DNA of 64,000 nucleotides. Source: Citrus sinensis. Lineage: Eukaryota; Streptophyta; Magnoliopsida; Sapindales; Rutaceae. Position numbers and translations under genes: made by a program. Where the stretch lies: NCBI RefSeq assembly GCF_022201045.2, contig NC_068561.1:25302501-25366500 (forward strand). The letters run 5' to 3'. Below the pieces are notes generated by a model. That model ran no database searches. It saw only the letters and a list, made by a program, of their open reading frames with translations, and was not told where the DNA came from. This document shows, piece after piece, positions 1 through 11,200 of the stretch; within the stretch, counting starts at the first letter, position 1, and every line of letters begins with the position of its first letter.

Positions 1-349
1 GACTCGCGTCCTGTTCTATTCTTAGGACTATGATCGATAGGCAGCTAGCCGATGGATACCGGACAAGTGTCAAAAACTAAAAGCATTAAGGACTTGTACG
101 CCTACTATTCATAAACGGTGAAATTAATTTTTCAAATAAATATAAAATTGTTTTTAAATTTCAAATAAATTAATCACACCATCTCACTTTTCACTGTTCA
201 TTTAATAAATGTCACACAATAAGGTGACTTTCATCACTTGAATGCTGAGATTAAAAAATAAAATTTTTAATTAAATGATAAATGCTCGTATGTTTGAAGT
301 AAATTTATCACATTTTTCACCATCAACTTAAAAATCATATTATTATTAT
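1..349. other. AT-rich intergenic DNA left of the solo LTR
   Basis: No coding potential or RNA gene is visible. The sequence is AT-rich with short ATT microsatellite runs just before the LTR. The last five bases (345-349, ATTAT) match the five bases after the LTR and are read as the target-site duplication. Confidence 0.5.
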
Positions 350-1105
350 TGTCGTTGTTGTTAGACCAAAAATAAAATAAGTCTAGTTACAATCTAAATA
401 AATTTAGTACATATAAAATCCTCGTAAAGGTGGATAAGCCACCTATGAGAAACCTCTTAAGTAACAAGGCTCAAGACCTAAAATGTTTTAAAGTTCTAGA
501 ATTTTATCCTAAGACAAATCATCAAAGATCAACCTTTTAAGTGGTAAGGCTTGAAGGCCCAAAAAATTCTAAGGTCCTAGGATCTTATCTTAAGACAAAC
601 ACCTAGTATAAATCTCCTAGGTGGTAAAAATTCAAAGCCCAAAAGGTTTCAAGGCTCTAGGATCTTGTCTTAAGACAAACCATCTAGAATAAGATTTTTA
701 GGTTCTAAGGTTCTTATGATCTCATAGTTTGAAGAAAAACAACCTAAGACAAAAAAGTTTCGTTCTCTAATTCTCAGACAAGCTTGCATATTCATGTGTC
801 GATCAACATAGGTACAAGAAAACAAGTGTCTCTAGATGTCATGAGAACAATAACGCTTGTCATCAAAATAACTAGAACTTAAGTCAAATCAATTTCGCTT
901 ATAAATATCCCCCCCATTCTGATTAAAAAGTAAGAAAAAAGAGACTTGAGAGGGGAAATGGTAAATTTCTTTTCTAAATTCCTATTTTCAAAAATCTAGT
1001 GACTGACTGATTGACCGGATCCAACAAAGAGAAATCACAATCCTAAGCAGGCCATCCTCGGTTGGAATCACAACATAATAAATTGGGACAAAATTTGCAC
1101 CAACA
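350..1105 (+). mobile_element. Probable solo LTR of an LTR retrotransposon (Ty3/gypsy-like)
   Basis: The element starts with TG at 350 and ends with CA at 1105. It is flanked by the 5-bp duplication ATTAT (345-349 and 1106-1110). A TATA-like TATAAATA lies near 900, and the right end reads ...TTTGCACCAACA, which resembles the 3' ends of plant LTRs that I recall. No internal domain or second LTR is seen beside it, so it looks like a solo LTR, a fossil left by recombination. The boundaries are an inference because the left flank is a microsatellite-like ATT tract. Family assignment to gypsy rests on resemblance only. Confidence 0.55.
451..693 (+). repeat. Three diverged 80-bp tandem units inside the solo LTR
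   Basis: Three adjacent units begin at about 451, 531 and 611. Each contains an AACCTnTTAAG(T)GGTAAGGCT-like start, a GGTCCTAGGATCTTATC-like middle and a TTAAGACAAAC end. The spacing is 80 bp, with many substitutions between copies. They lie in the probable U3 part of the LTR, upstream of the TATA-like box. Confidence 0.7.
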
Positions 1106-3006
1106 ATTATTGTTATTATTACTTAAGTTAGTTTAGAAAATACTCGACCTAAATCCTTGAAGGCAATTTGATAGATAAAATTTGATTCATTATGAGTCTA
1201 GCTATTTGGATCACATCATCACATCATTATATAGTACTAAATATAATTGTTTCTAAAAAAAATTAATTTCAAATGGTCATCTAAAAAAAATATTTTTTTT
1301 TGATTTATTGGTCTTTAAATTGGATAAATTTTACATAAATGTATATGATTTGGTGGATGGTATGTCCAATTTGACGTCGATAAAAAATCACTGCCATTTC
1401 AAGTAAATTAGATTAAATGGAATGATCAATTCATTTAGAAGTGAAATTAATAAGAAAGAGTTTTGTCTATTAATAAAAATTGACTCATTATTAATATAAT
1501 AGAGAGAATCATTTCAATTTAGCAAAAATATCAAAGAAAAATGATTGGTTTGAACTATTGGGGATTTTCAAAATTTGAAAGTATCCAAATGGAAGCATTT
1601 TTTGGCCATCTTCAAAAAAATCTTCTCCTCGTGTGTATTCTTTTGGGCCACACTCATCGCATCATAAAATTCAAATAAAAATGCAGCTTGGTGACAATTT
1701 TCAAAGCAGCTGCTTCAGTAGTCATCTGATCTCCACTAGTAAAAACCAGTGCAGTTGGGTAATACAAACAAAATGCAAAAGCACAGTCAAAATAAAAGTA
1801 CTTCTAGAAAGAGAACAATCAAATTATTGAGAATTTTACTTAAAAAATCAAAAGAGAACAATCTAAGTAACTCCCTTAATTTCTAATTGGTGCATTGGTC
1901 TTTCAAGTCCTTTTTTTTTTGGTTGACTTATTTTTTTATAAATTTTTCCTCTTAATTTGATATTTTCACATTACAGCTGTTGACTATCATTTATTAGCTG
2001 AATGAATGATAATATTGAATACTATTTTGTTTGTTTGTTTGTTTTTTTTTTTTTTAATTTTAGTTTCCTGGTGTGTTTCAATTAAAGTTAAAATAAAATA
2101 AAATCAAAGAAAGGGTCCCACTCCCACCACTGTTTTTTCTCCCTTCTTCTTCTTCTTCTTCTTCTACAATCTTTCTAGTCAAACCAATAATAATATCTCA
2201 CGACTCATATAGACTTTACCAACAAATTTGCTACATTCACAAATAATAATAATAATGATGATTAAATTAATTCGGCTTCAACGATCATCTCCAATAATTT
2301 TCTCTGAAGTGGATTGGCATGTACATGCGAGGATCAAGTCATGAACTCAATTCAACGATAAACGTAACTTATGGGGTGATTGGAAATTGGCCCTTCTCTC
2401 CAATTATTATTATAATGAAAACATATAATATAATTAGTGTTTTGTTGTAATACAAACAAAATCCAAAAGCCACTTGTAAAGTTTTTACATCTTAATGTTG
2501 AAGGATGGACTTCCAAATCTTTGTTTTTGAAAAAAAAATACAAATTGAGTGAATTAGGAATTGTAATGGAAGTTAAAAATTTAGCTTGTGATTGTACTTG
2601 TGACTTGTCAGTGATTTCATTGGGCTTAACGCCTTAACCCAAAGTGGTGAATTGAATTGTGCCCAAATCATTTTGTCTACGCAGATTTAAAACTTGGGGC
2701 ATGCCCATTCAATTTTCACAACCCCAAGTTTTCACATGTCAATTAGTTTCATGATTTAAGCATGGCCGAGTTAACTAAGACCATCGTCTTAGCCCAAATC
2801 TTCAATTGGTAACTAAACTATGAAACTAAATTGACACTCAAATGATTTTATAAAATTCGAATATTAATATTTTCAGTACATTGCAAGATTTTTTTAATTA
2901 AAGAAAAATTAAAATAATTAATTGGGTTAATGACTTAATGTTATGTCACCCAAAAAATATTCTCGAGACACAAAGGTCTAGTACTTGAGTAGTACTTGTT
3001 GTACAG
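1106..3006. other. Intergenic region upstream of NRP1
   Basis: AT-rich DNA with no supported gene. A CTT/TTC microsatellite sits at about 2144-2165 and a TTTG run near 2027-2045. The small open frames here lack homology that I can recognise. The distal promoter of NRP1 probably lies in the last few hundred bases. Confidence 0.5.
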
Positions 3007-3014
3007 TATAAATA
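3007..3014 (+). promoter_or_regulatory. TATA box of NRP1
   Basis: TATAAATA lies 161 bp upstream of the NRP1 ATG, in the right orientation and at a plausible distance for a 5' UTR of roughly 130 bases. No other TATA-like sequence lies closer to the start. Confidence 0.6.
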
Positions 3015-3174
3015 GCTTCATTCCGAAGCCCCTTAAGCCGATTGCTGCAGTTCCTAGGAGCCAACAAAAACAAAACCCCTTCTGTCTTGTATCTCTTCTT
3101 CTTTATCTTTTGGCTTCTTATTTTCCGTTACTTTTCCGAGAAAATCACAATCAGAAAGTTGGCATTCGTGCAAT

Positions 3175-6100
3175 ATGGTGGCTGACAGGGGAAAGAAATC
3201 AAAGGTGGCTGAGGATGAGAATGCGGACGGCATCGACACTGAACTTGTTCTCTCCATTGAGAAATTGCAGGAGGTCCAAGATGAGCTTGAAAAGGTTCTT
3301 TAATTTAATCTCCCCTTATTTAAAACTTTGTGTATAAATGTACGCATGCATGTGTGCATGTATCATGTGCGCTATGTGTAAAAAGAGATATACGTACATT
3401 TTTAAAATTTGTGATTTTGATGGTGTGATATGATAGAAGTTATTAATTTGTCTGCTCTGAGGTATGAAGAGATATGAAAGGTGGGGTTTTATTTGTGGAT
3501 GTAAAGGGTATCACTGAAGGTATTCTATATTAATTGTCAGTTAATCATAATTATTTATATGTATCATGTATTATTAGTTTGTGCATTTGTAATATTTTTT
3601 ACGATATATGTGGTGTAGGTCAATTTTTTTTTTTTTTTTTTTCTCTATGTTGTATATCGGTCTTCTGAGAAAATGTGCCTGACATTAGCTATTATGATTT
3701 AAAGATTTGAGTTTTTTATTGTGTGGGAACCGATCATTACTCAATTGGGGCGTACAAGATTGTTTTAGGCTTGAGTTTTTATAATCTTTCTGAAATTGTT
3801 GTGGCCAGAGTGGAATAAACTTTAGGTTGTTCTATAATATGATTCGAGTTTTGCTGGCTGGGAATGAGGCTAATTAAGTGATTGCTTTTGCTTTCAATAG
3901 GTGAATGAAGAAGCAAGTGACAAAGTGTTGGAGATAGAGCAGAAATATAATGAGATACGCAGGCCTGTCTACAACAAGCGGAATGAGATCATCAAATCTA
4001 TTCCAGACTTCTGGTTAAATGCCGTCAGTGCTCCATATAATTAAACTTTTCAACTTTTTGACAAATTTGAGAATGCATTAGGAATTCATCCATTTAACTT
4101 GTACTGTATTATGATTTTACTTCTGCAGTTCCTGAGTCATCCTGTGCTTTGCGATCTTCTGAATGAGGAAGACCAGAAGGTTTGGCTCTTGAATATAACA
4201 AAGTTATTCAATTGTAATCCAACTCTTTAAAGCTACAATTTTGTTCTTTTGTCCTTTAAAGTGTTTGGTGCAGTATTAAATAGTGCCACTGACTTTCCTT
4301 ATGTCATTAGAATGAATACATTTTTAATTGCACAGATATACTTTCTTTTCCTTGTTTAAATAGATCTTCAAAAATATGAATTCTCTTGACGTTGAGGACT
4401 TCAAAGATGTGAAATCAGGATACTGCATCACATTTGTAAGTTTCTCATGTAATTCCTGTTTTCTAGGTCCAAGTTATAATTGATAAATCATAGCCTTAAT
4501 TTTTCTTTGGCAATTCTAGTATGTTGTTATTTGTAACTCAATTTCTTTTTTATGAGTACGCTAATAATGTTATGATAAGTTGTTGCTAATGATTTTTCCC
4601 CCTCTTTTAACCTAAAATTTTTCAGATTTTCAATGAGAATCCTCATTTTGAAAACACAAAGTTGTCAAAAACATTTACTTTCCTTGACGAGGGAACAACT
4701 AAGATAACTGGTACTGTCATTAAGTGGAAAGAAGGCATGGTAATGACGGAACACTCTGCTTTTGGCATTTTTCATTCTATTTTTATTCGTTTGGTAATAT
4801 ATGACAAATGTGACAAAACTTGTGAAGGGCTCTACTAATGGAATCAATCATGAGAAAAATGGAAACAAGCGACCATTGGCTGAAGAGAGGTGAATCTACT
4901 GATTTGTGATTTTGTTTTTTTAAAAATATCACAATTGTTTTACACTTGGCAGCAAAAGAAACGTCAGGCCAGTCAAATAGTGAATAGTCTCTAGGTTTGA
5001 TGCCATTGGCTTTTCAGTAAAATGTTTCAAATTAGGAAAATCATGAAGACACGTGCATGACATGAAGGATTAAGCCCTCCAGATTGCACTTTTGGAAAAG
5101 ACTTTATGAATGAATTAGCCATTCAGATTTTATTTTCCTTTCATTTATTTATCATTTCAACTAAATTGTTAATTTTAAGCATGCAGCTTCTTTAGTTGGT
5201 TTGCTGAAACCGAACAGAAAGATTTTGTTGAGCTTCAAGATGAGGTGACTACTTTCTTTGCTTCTTATCGCTGGTGTTTACATATTTTTGAGAAAGAATA
5301 TATTGAGTGCTGCAGTAATATGGGATGGTTATATGCATTTTTTGCTAATTTTATCATTATTTTTTTTCCTTTGCATGCGTTCATTCAAACCTGGTATTGC
5401 AAAACTGAAATTGAATCATCAAAGAATAGCTCCTCTTTTGTCTCTCTTTCCTTAAGTTGTTTTGTTTCAATTTGAATTGCAGGTGGCCGAAATTATTAAG
5501 GAGGATTTGTGGCCCAATCCTCTCAAGTATTTCAACAATGTAATATCTTTATCTATTTTCCTGTTATTATTTTGTTTTATACACATTATTCCTGTTTTAT
5601 GTTCCATTTCGTGGTGATATAGTAAACAAAGCTTTTTACAGAATAAAGCATTTTATAATTTGATCTCCATTCACATGGAAAGTTCGTAATTATATTTGTT
5701 GCAGGAGGCTGGTGAAGAAGAGTCTGATGGAGATGACGAGGTAAGGATAAAAGTATAACCTGCATGAACATATGAATGTATATATGGTGGTTGGTGGCAT
5801 TCCAATAACAGGATTTTTCCCCTATATATATTTTCAAAAAAATGTGTTTCATACATGGCCTTCACCTAGTTATTTCATTGGGAAAAATAAATAGATAAAT
5901 AAATGACTATCTAGGTGAGGGATCAAAGTTTATAAGTCAAACTCAAAACCTTTCAAATCTCAATCGGAGCTGCATCCAAAACACAGAAGGTTTATTATTG
6001 TTGAGGTTTAAGAAAAGCAAAGCCTCTCAAAGATTCAGCTCTTTCAAGAGACCTTCAAGTTCATCAGCCTGTCAAGAGTTTGCCTTGATCAGATTCACGA

Positions 6101-6254
6101 GTTATGCTTGTGTTTCAAAATCTGAAAATTACACCTGCTAATAGTTGATACTCTACAGTGTAAATTTATACCGTGATGTTACATATAACTTTGAATGATA
6201 CTCTTTTATCAGGAAAATGGCGAAAATGGCGATGGGGATGAAGATGGTAATTAG
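3175..6254 (+). CDS. NRP1: NAP1-related protein (SET/TAF-I-like histone chaperone)
   Basis: Ten exons give a 244-aa protein: 3175-3294, 3901-4023, 4129-4179, 4364-4435, 4626-4739, 4828-4889, 5187-5244, 5483-5539, 5705-5740 and 6213-6254, all with GT-AG introns and consistent phase. Residues about 25-70 form the N-terminal dimerisation helix of the NAP/SET fold ([20 protein letters not shown]), followed by the [17 protein letters not shown] signature and the [12 protein letters not shown] signature of the earmuff domain. The C-terminus is a short acidic tail ([22 protein letters not shown], split by intron 9) as expected for a histone chaperone. Plant NRPs bind H2A-H2B, act in the nucleus, and support nucleosome assembly, root meristem growth and homologous recombination (family knowledge). 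The length is close to that of Arabidopsis NRP1/NRP2, so NRP2 is an equally valid name. Confidence 0.93.
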
Positions 6255-6850
6255 GCACTTGGCCGCTTCTGGTCTTGCTGCAGGGAGTTCAAGTCAATGA
6301 TGGAGATGCTTAATGCATAGTTTAGCTTCCAAAATTACTGTTCACTAACTCAAATTTTCCAGGCTTCCATTTTTGGCTGTGGACCTGCTTGGTCTCTATT
6401 GAGTAGTTGTCCAAATGAATTAACTTCCATTTCCATTTTATCCAAGTTTTAGTAAAGAAAACGTTTAGGGAGTTTCTTCAACATGCAACTCTGTTGCTTT
6501 TCCATGATGATGTTTGATCCTACAAAATACGACAGTTCTTCGATAAGTACCATTACATGATTATGTCGACGAGATAATTTGATTTTGATGCATTAAGAAC
6601 AGTGTATTTAACTGCAAATTTTAGATTTTGTGTAAGTTTAAATTGATGGTGACCATAAACAAGCAAAAAGTTCCTCGTTAAGAGATTATATTTTTGAAAA
6701 CGAGAAAATGAATTAAAAAATATATATCTTGAGAGTTGTAAAGGAGAAATATTTCTTGAGTTGGAAAGGTAATAGAAAATATAATAATGGAGTTATAAAT
6801 TGTTTTATACAAATTAATGTCACGAATAAATTAACTAAAAAGTGATAATA
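6255..6850. other. NRP1 3' UTR and short intergenic spacer
   Basis: The first 200-300 bases are probably the NRP1 3' UTR. The rest is AT-rich with no feature, up to the 10-bp target duplication of the MULE-like element. Confidence 0.4.
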
Positions 6851-6860
6851 ATTTTTTTAA

Positions 6861-6990
6861 GGGATATTATCATTTTCCACCAAAGTTATTCTGACACATC
6901 ATGTCAGTACCACGGTTTGGTAAAAACATCATTTTACCACCAAACGTTTAAATTGTTAGCATTTTTCCACCATTCCATTAAAACACAGTT
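6861..6990 (+). repeat. Left terminal inverted repeat of the MULE-like element
   Basis: It pairs with the right end at about 7775-7901. Shared landmarks, read inward from each end, are ATTATCATTTTCC / GTTATCATTTTCC, then AAAGTTATTCTGACACATCATG in both, then GGTTTGGTAAAAA / GATTTGGTAAAAA. Confidence 0.85.
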
Positions 6991-7152
6991 AATATTTAAC
7001 AAAAATACATAAAAAGTCAATTTTACCTTGGAGCATAAAATACGATTTTACTTTTTAAAAATGAAGAACAAAAAAAGACGATTTAATTATAAAATTACCC
7101 CCAAAAGACGACAAGATGATTTTATCCTTTAAAAAGAAAGAACAACAAAAGA

Positions 7153-7514
7153 GCATTTTATTGCTTGGCAATATGGGTTCCGCAGAGTGTACGTGGAAGT
7201 AGACAGCATGTGTGTCATGAGGTTAATCTCCAATCCAAATCCTCCGATCAATGAGCATTTTATTCTCATTCAAGAAATCCAAGCACTCCTCCGGCGTGAT
7301 TGGATAACCAAAGTGGAGCATATCTATCGAGAAGCCAATGAAGCAGCTGATTTCCTTGCTTCGTACAGTTTTTCCTTTCCCTTGGGTTTACATTGTTTTC
7401 AATTTATTCCTCCAAATATGCTTAGCATATTGACTAATGATGTTCATGGGGTTGCACACTCCCGCTTAGTGTTGCCTTAGCTCTCTTATGAGCCCTTTAA
7501 TGATCAAAAAAAAA
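7153..7514 (+). mobile_element. 5'-truncated LINE (L1-like) 3' end with RNase H domain
   Basis: An open frame from about 7154 to the stop at 7478-7480 encodes the last ~108 residues of a plant L1-type ORF2. These are the C-terminal half of an RNase H domain (VYVEVDSMCVMRLI with the acidic VEVDS, then HIYREANEAADFLAS with the N..AD pair), followed by a short tail. After the stop comes a brief 3' UTR ending in TTAATGATC and an A-tract (about 7506-7517). A 20-bp direct repeat, AAAGAAAGAACAAC followed by AAAAGA, flanks the insert (7133-7152 and 7515-7534) as the target-site duplication. The 5' end is truncated, as is typical for target-primed reverse transcription. It is a dead fragment, not a host RNase H gene. 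Confidence 0.85.
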
Positions 7515-7774
7515 AAAGAAAGAACAACAAAAGACGATTTAATTACAAAATTACCCACAAAAGACGACACTAATGCTAGAGTGAGAGAGATATGGGTCAG
7601 TGACAGTGAGCGAGAGAGGGCGGAGATGGAACAAGAAACGAGAGAGAGGGGGGTTGATTTCAATTTATAGGGCTTCCATGTCCAAATTGCTTGTTTTTTA
7701 ACAATTACAAAACGCAACGTTTTGGCTTTCGCGTGAGATGTCCAAAATACCCTTACGATGTCAGTATAATTTTT

Positions 7775-7901
7775 ATTTAGTTAACGGAATGATGGGAAAA
7801 TACTAACAGTTTAAACATTTAGTGGTAAAATAATATTTTTACCAAATCGTGGTACTAACATGATGTGTCAGAATAACTTTGATGGGAAAATGATAACATC
7901 C
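7775..7901 (-). repeat. Right terminal inverted repeat of the MULE-like element
   Basis: This is the reverse complement of the left end with scattered substitutions and small indels. It ends at CATCC directly before the right copy of the 10-bp duplication. Confidence 0.85.
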
Positions 7902-7911
7902 ATTTTTTTAA

Positions 7912-8290
7912 TTATGTGAGTCAGAATAGTAAACACATCTTTTTTCATGAAGAAACAAACAACATTTTCTTTTGTTTTTAATGATCAAATAAGATCATTG
8001 AATCACTTTTCAGATTTCACAATGTTAAGAATGTGTATTTAATAAGATATGATCAGAAAGAGAAAACAAAAACAAAACGAAATGACAAGGAACTGTGGCA
8101 TAGTCTCTCATACAGGCCTTCATAGCACAATATATGTAGTTCATTACATGCTAGTACATCCATTGATGTAGAGAGCTTTGTGTCGTACATTCAAATATTT
8201 TGGATCACCTACAAAATTTTACAACCCTTTTTGCATCACAGGGCTGGGATATAAACTACAATATGCTAAAATTAATAAAAGTTTCAGTGT
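7912..8290. other. THADA 3' flank
   Basis: AT-rich sequence; the part from about 8050 rightwards probably contains the 3' UTR of the THADA-like gene, which is transcribed leftward. No other feature is visible. Confidence 0.4.
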
Positions 8291-11200
8291 TTACCTAAGA
8301 AGAAAATAAGGATCAAAACCATCCCAAATCATGTCAGCTCTGAATTCAACTGTGTGGTCAGCAGTAGCACCTGTCTGTTTCTCATGCAACTTAACAACTA
8401 GCAAGTAAAGGTTACCCACCAAAGGGTTTCTAAGAAATGGACTGATGATTCTACCAAGTTCAACCACGTCAGACAGCAAATGCATTTCATCTTCAGCTTC
8501 CACCTTAAAAATGCAGATTGAAAGTGCATAAAAGCCAAGCAAATTTGCATACAAAGGTAGAAATGCATCCTTGTGGTTACCAACACCACCAATCCAATCA
8601 ACTCCTTCATATTTCCTGCCATGATCCTTTGCAAATGACATCAACTGATGGGAAAACCTCTGTCTCCAACCAAGTAAATAATTTCTGGCATGATCTTTGT
8701 TCAATGAGTCAGCCACCCAGGATTTCAAAATCGGAATCTTCTCCAATTGAGAGCAACAGATTTGACTGATTAATAGCTTCTCTTCATGATGATTATCAAT
8801 TTCCTTGTCAAAAACCCGTCTCACTAGATCCCCTCCAGATACCACATGGCTAGCTGCAACAAGTACCCACTGGCAAAGGTAATCAAAATATTCAATCCAG
8901 CATCCAAAAATAGAAGATAGATGCTCAAAACTCAATTCAATCACTTTTTCCACTTGGTTGGGAACCCCATGCGAGCTACTTCCAAATCTTTTCAGAGAGA
9001 AACACTTTTGCACATCTATGGCAAGCCTCTGCCTAATCCCATCATCTTCGTCTTCCAGAAGTTTGATACACGTGAACCATATCACTAGAACTTGATGAGC
9101 ATACATATTACCAGCTTCTTGTGGTTCAAAATGCAATGAAGAATTTTCAGAGGGGATTTGGTGGTTGGACACGTACGAACCTATGAGGTCAGCTTGTTCA
9201 AGTAAACCTGATGCTACTATAGATCCAGTTGCTGCCTTGCGCATGTTCACTGGCTCAGATGAGGAACTATGCCGATTGATTATGTTCACAAATGCAGTAA
9301 TGCATGCAAACAAATGAGCGGATCTTCCCAAATGATCAGATTCACTGATTTCAATGGTTTTCTTCCTTGCATCAACAAGAATTGAGCTAGTAAATAAATT
9401 TGCAAAACGCCTTATGCATATAGCCATGCAGTTGATCAATGATTCCTTAATTTTAGCATGTCTTGTGAGCTCATATGAGGACATTAGCCTATCCCAGAAC
9501 TGAAAAACAGAATCACAATCCACGCTACCAACAAAAATTGTTTCAGTGCATACATTGCTCCCAAGTTTCTGAAACTGAAGCAAGTTCCAAGTGAATAGAA
9601 GCCTCAGAACATAATTCGTACATCTAGGATTCTTCTCCAACTCTAAACGACTCATCAATGTTGCTTGTAGATTATTTTTGGTCCAATTCTGAATGCTCTT
9701 TATTTCATAACTGGACAGTTCGCAGACTTCTCTATCTGATTCTGTTGATTTCAGGAACTTCAGCAGCCATTTCAATGTGGAAAGCCGTACTTCATATGAT
9801 GAATCTGACAAGGAGCGGACTAGCCTTTCCAGGAGCCCAGAAAAAGTATTTTCCATGTCTGGGATCTTCGACGACGTTGAATCAACCGGAGAACACCTCT
9901 GTGGCAACTGAAGAACTTCTTCACCAGATTCTTCAGATGCCTGAAAGACACAACTGAAATATGAGTTAGCTGCTTTTTTTCGAAGTTCAGTGATTGTTGG
10001 ATCATAATATGTCAGTCCATAAGAAGCGTCCACATCTAGGCAATCAGTAGATAATTCCAAAAGTAGATTCCGTACAGTGGAAAAACTTTTACTTGTATGG
10101 CATGTTCTTGCAATACTGAGCACGTGATCAAGCACTTTTAAGAAAGAGGCATTCAGAATGGGGCATGGGCACATTTTAGGGTTCGCAATCCATGAACAAT
10201 TCCCAAGAATTTTAATTAAGTCACCAAGAATTTGATCCTTCTTTGAGAAATCTACCAGGTTCCTGCAGTTGGCATCCAACAGAGAACCTAACTGCAATAG
10301 AATTCCATGAATTAAATTGAAGGAAGCCCTGTGAGTTCCACGCAACGAAGAAACAGGAGCAGCTTCATTTTGGTCCTCAACACAAAGTAACTCAGAGGCA
10401 ATATTAAGAAGGACATCAGGCAGTTTCTCATTAGGTACCAGGCCTGTTAAAGCTCGAGATGCAAGAACACGAACTTTTAAATTGCTTTGGGTTGAGCACC
10501 TTCTAATGAATGGCATGAACAGGAAAGGGTCCAGATCATCTCCACTTTCACCCGCAAGTGCTGAAGGTTTGAGCCTACACAAAAGAATCAGCATAGGGCA
10601 CAAGCTTGGGTGCACAACATTTGCCAGGTTGGATGCTGATTGACCAGATGATGCATTGCCAAGCAATTCCGTTATAACTCTCAGTTCATTGAATATAAAA
10701 GGATGCAATGAGGGGTACCTGCAGGAAAAAGGCAGATTAAAGTAATTGTTAGAAAGAGCAAGGGTATTAGAGTTGTAATAAGCAGTAAGCAAAAAGAGAA
10801 AGATTAAAAGCATGGCAACCTGCAAAATTGCAAAACAACAAATAGTTCAAAAGATGGGCCTACAAATTGAAATTTTACTGCAGTCGACCAAGAGGCTCTA
10901 TTCATGATAACTTAGGGAGAGAAAATATTCAAACTTTTGCTGAACCTCGACGAATCATGAACTTCTAAAAAAAACGACAATCTATGACAATGTGAGAACA
11001 CAGCAAATACAATAGAAAAAAACTGCGATCAAATTCTTTGGTCAAAGAAGTCATACCTATGAAAAAATTCCAGCCCCGTTAATGCACGTCGTGCAGATTC
11101 TCGTTTCTGAACATTAAGAAATCCAAGCATGCGTCGTATCAAGGCAGTGTATGCCAGACAAGCACTGTTCCGAATCTCCCAGTACGGAGAAGAGAATGAA

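Larger units (their letters stand above)
6861..7901. mobile_element. MULE-like DNA transposon (non-autonomous) carrying a nested LINE fragment
   Basis: The two ends are about 130-bp imperfect terminal inverted repeats: 6861-6990 reads GGGATATTATCATTTTCCAC..., and the reverse complement of 7775-7901 reads GGATGTTATCATTTTCCCAT..., with continuing similarity through the TTTACCACnAAACGTTTAAA region. The element is flanked by a perfect 10-bp duplication ATTTTTTTAA (6851-6860 and 7902-7911). Long TIRs with a 9-10-bp duplication are the hallmark of Mutator-like elements. No transposase is present. Without the nested LINE (7153-7514) the element would be about 660 bp. The interior also contains two related segments (near 7060-7110 and 7530-7570) sharing AAGACGATTTAATTA and an AAATTACCC motif, so the ancestral interior was internally duplicated. 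Confidence 0.85.

Noticed and set aside
451-693. CRISPR-like array of regular 80-bp units
   Set aside because: Units are diverged along their whole length, with no conserved short repeat plus unique spacers; the host is a plant nucleus. It is a tandem repeat in an LTR.
7187-7480. Host gene for an RNase H-like protein
   Set aside because: It is only the last part of the domain, followed by an A-tract and bounded by a 20-bp target duplication: a truncated LINE.
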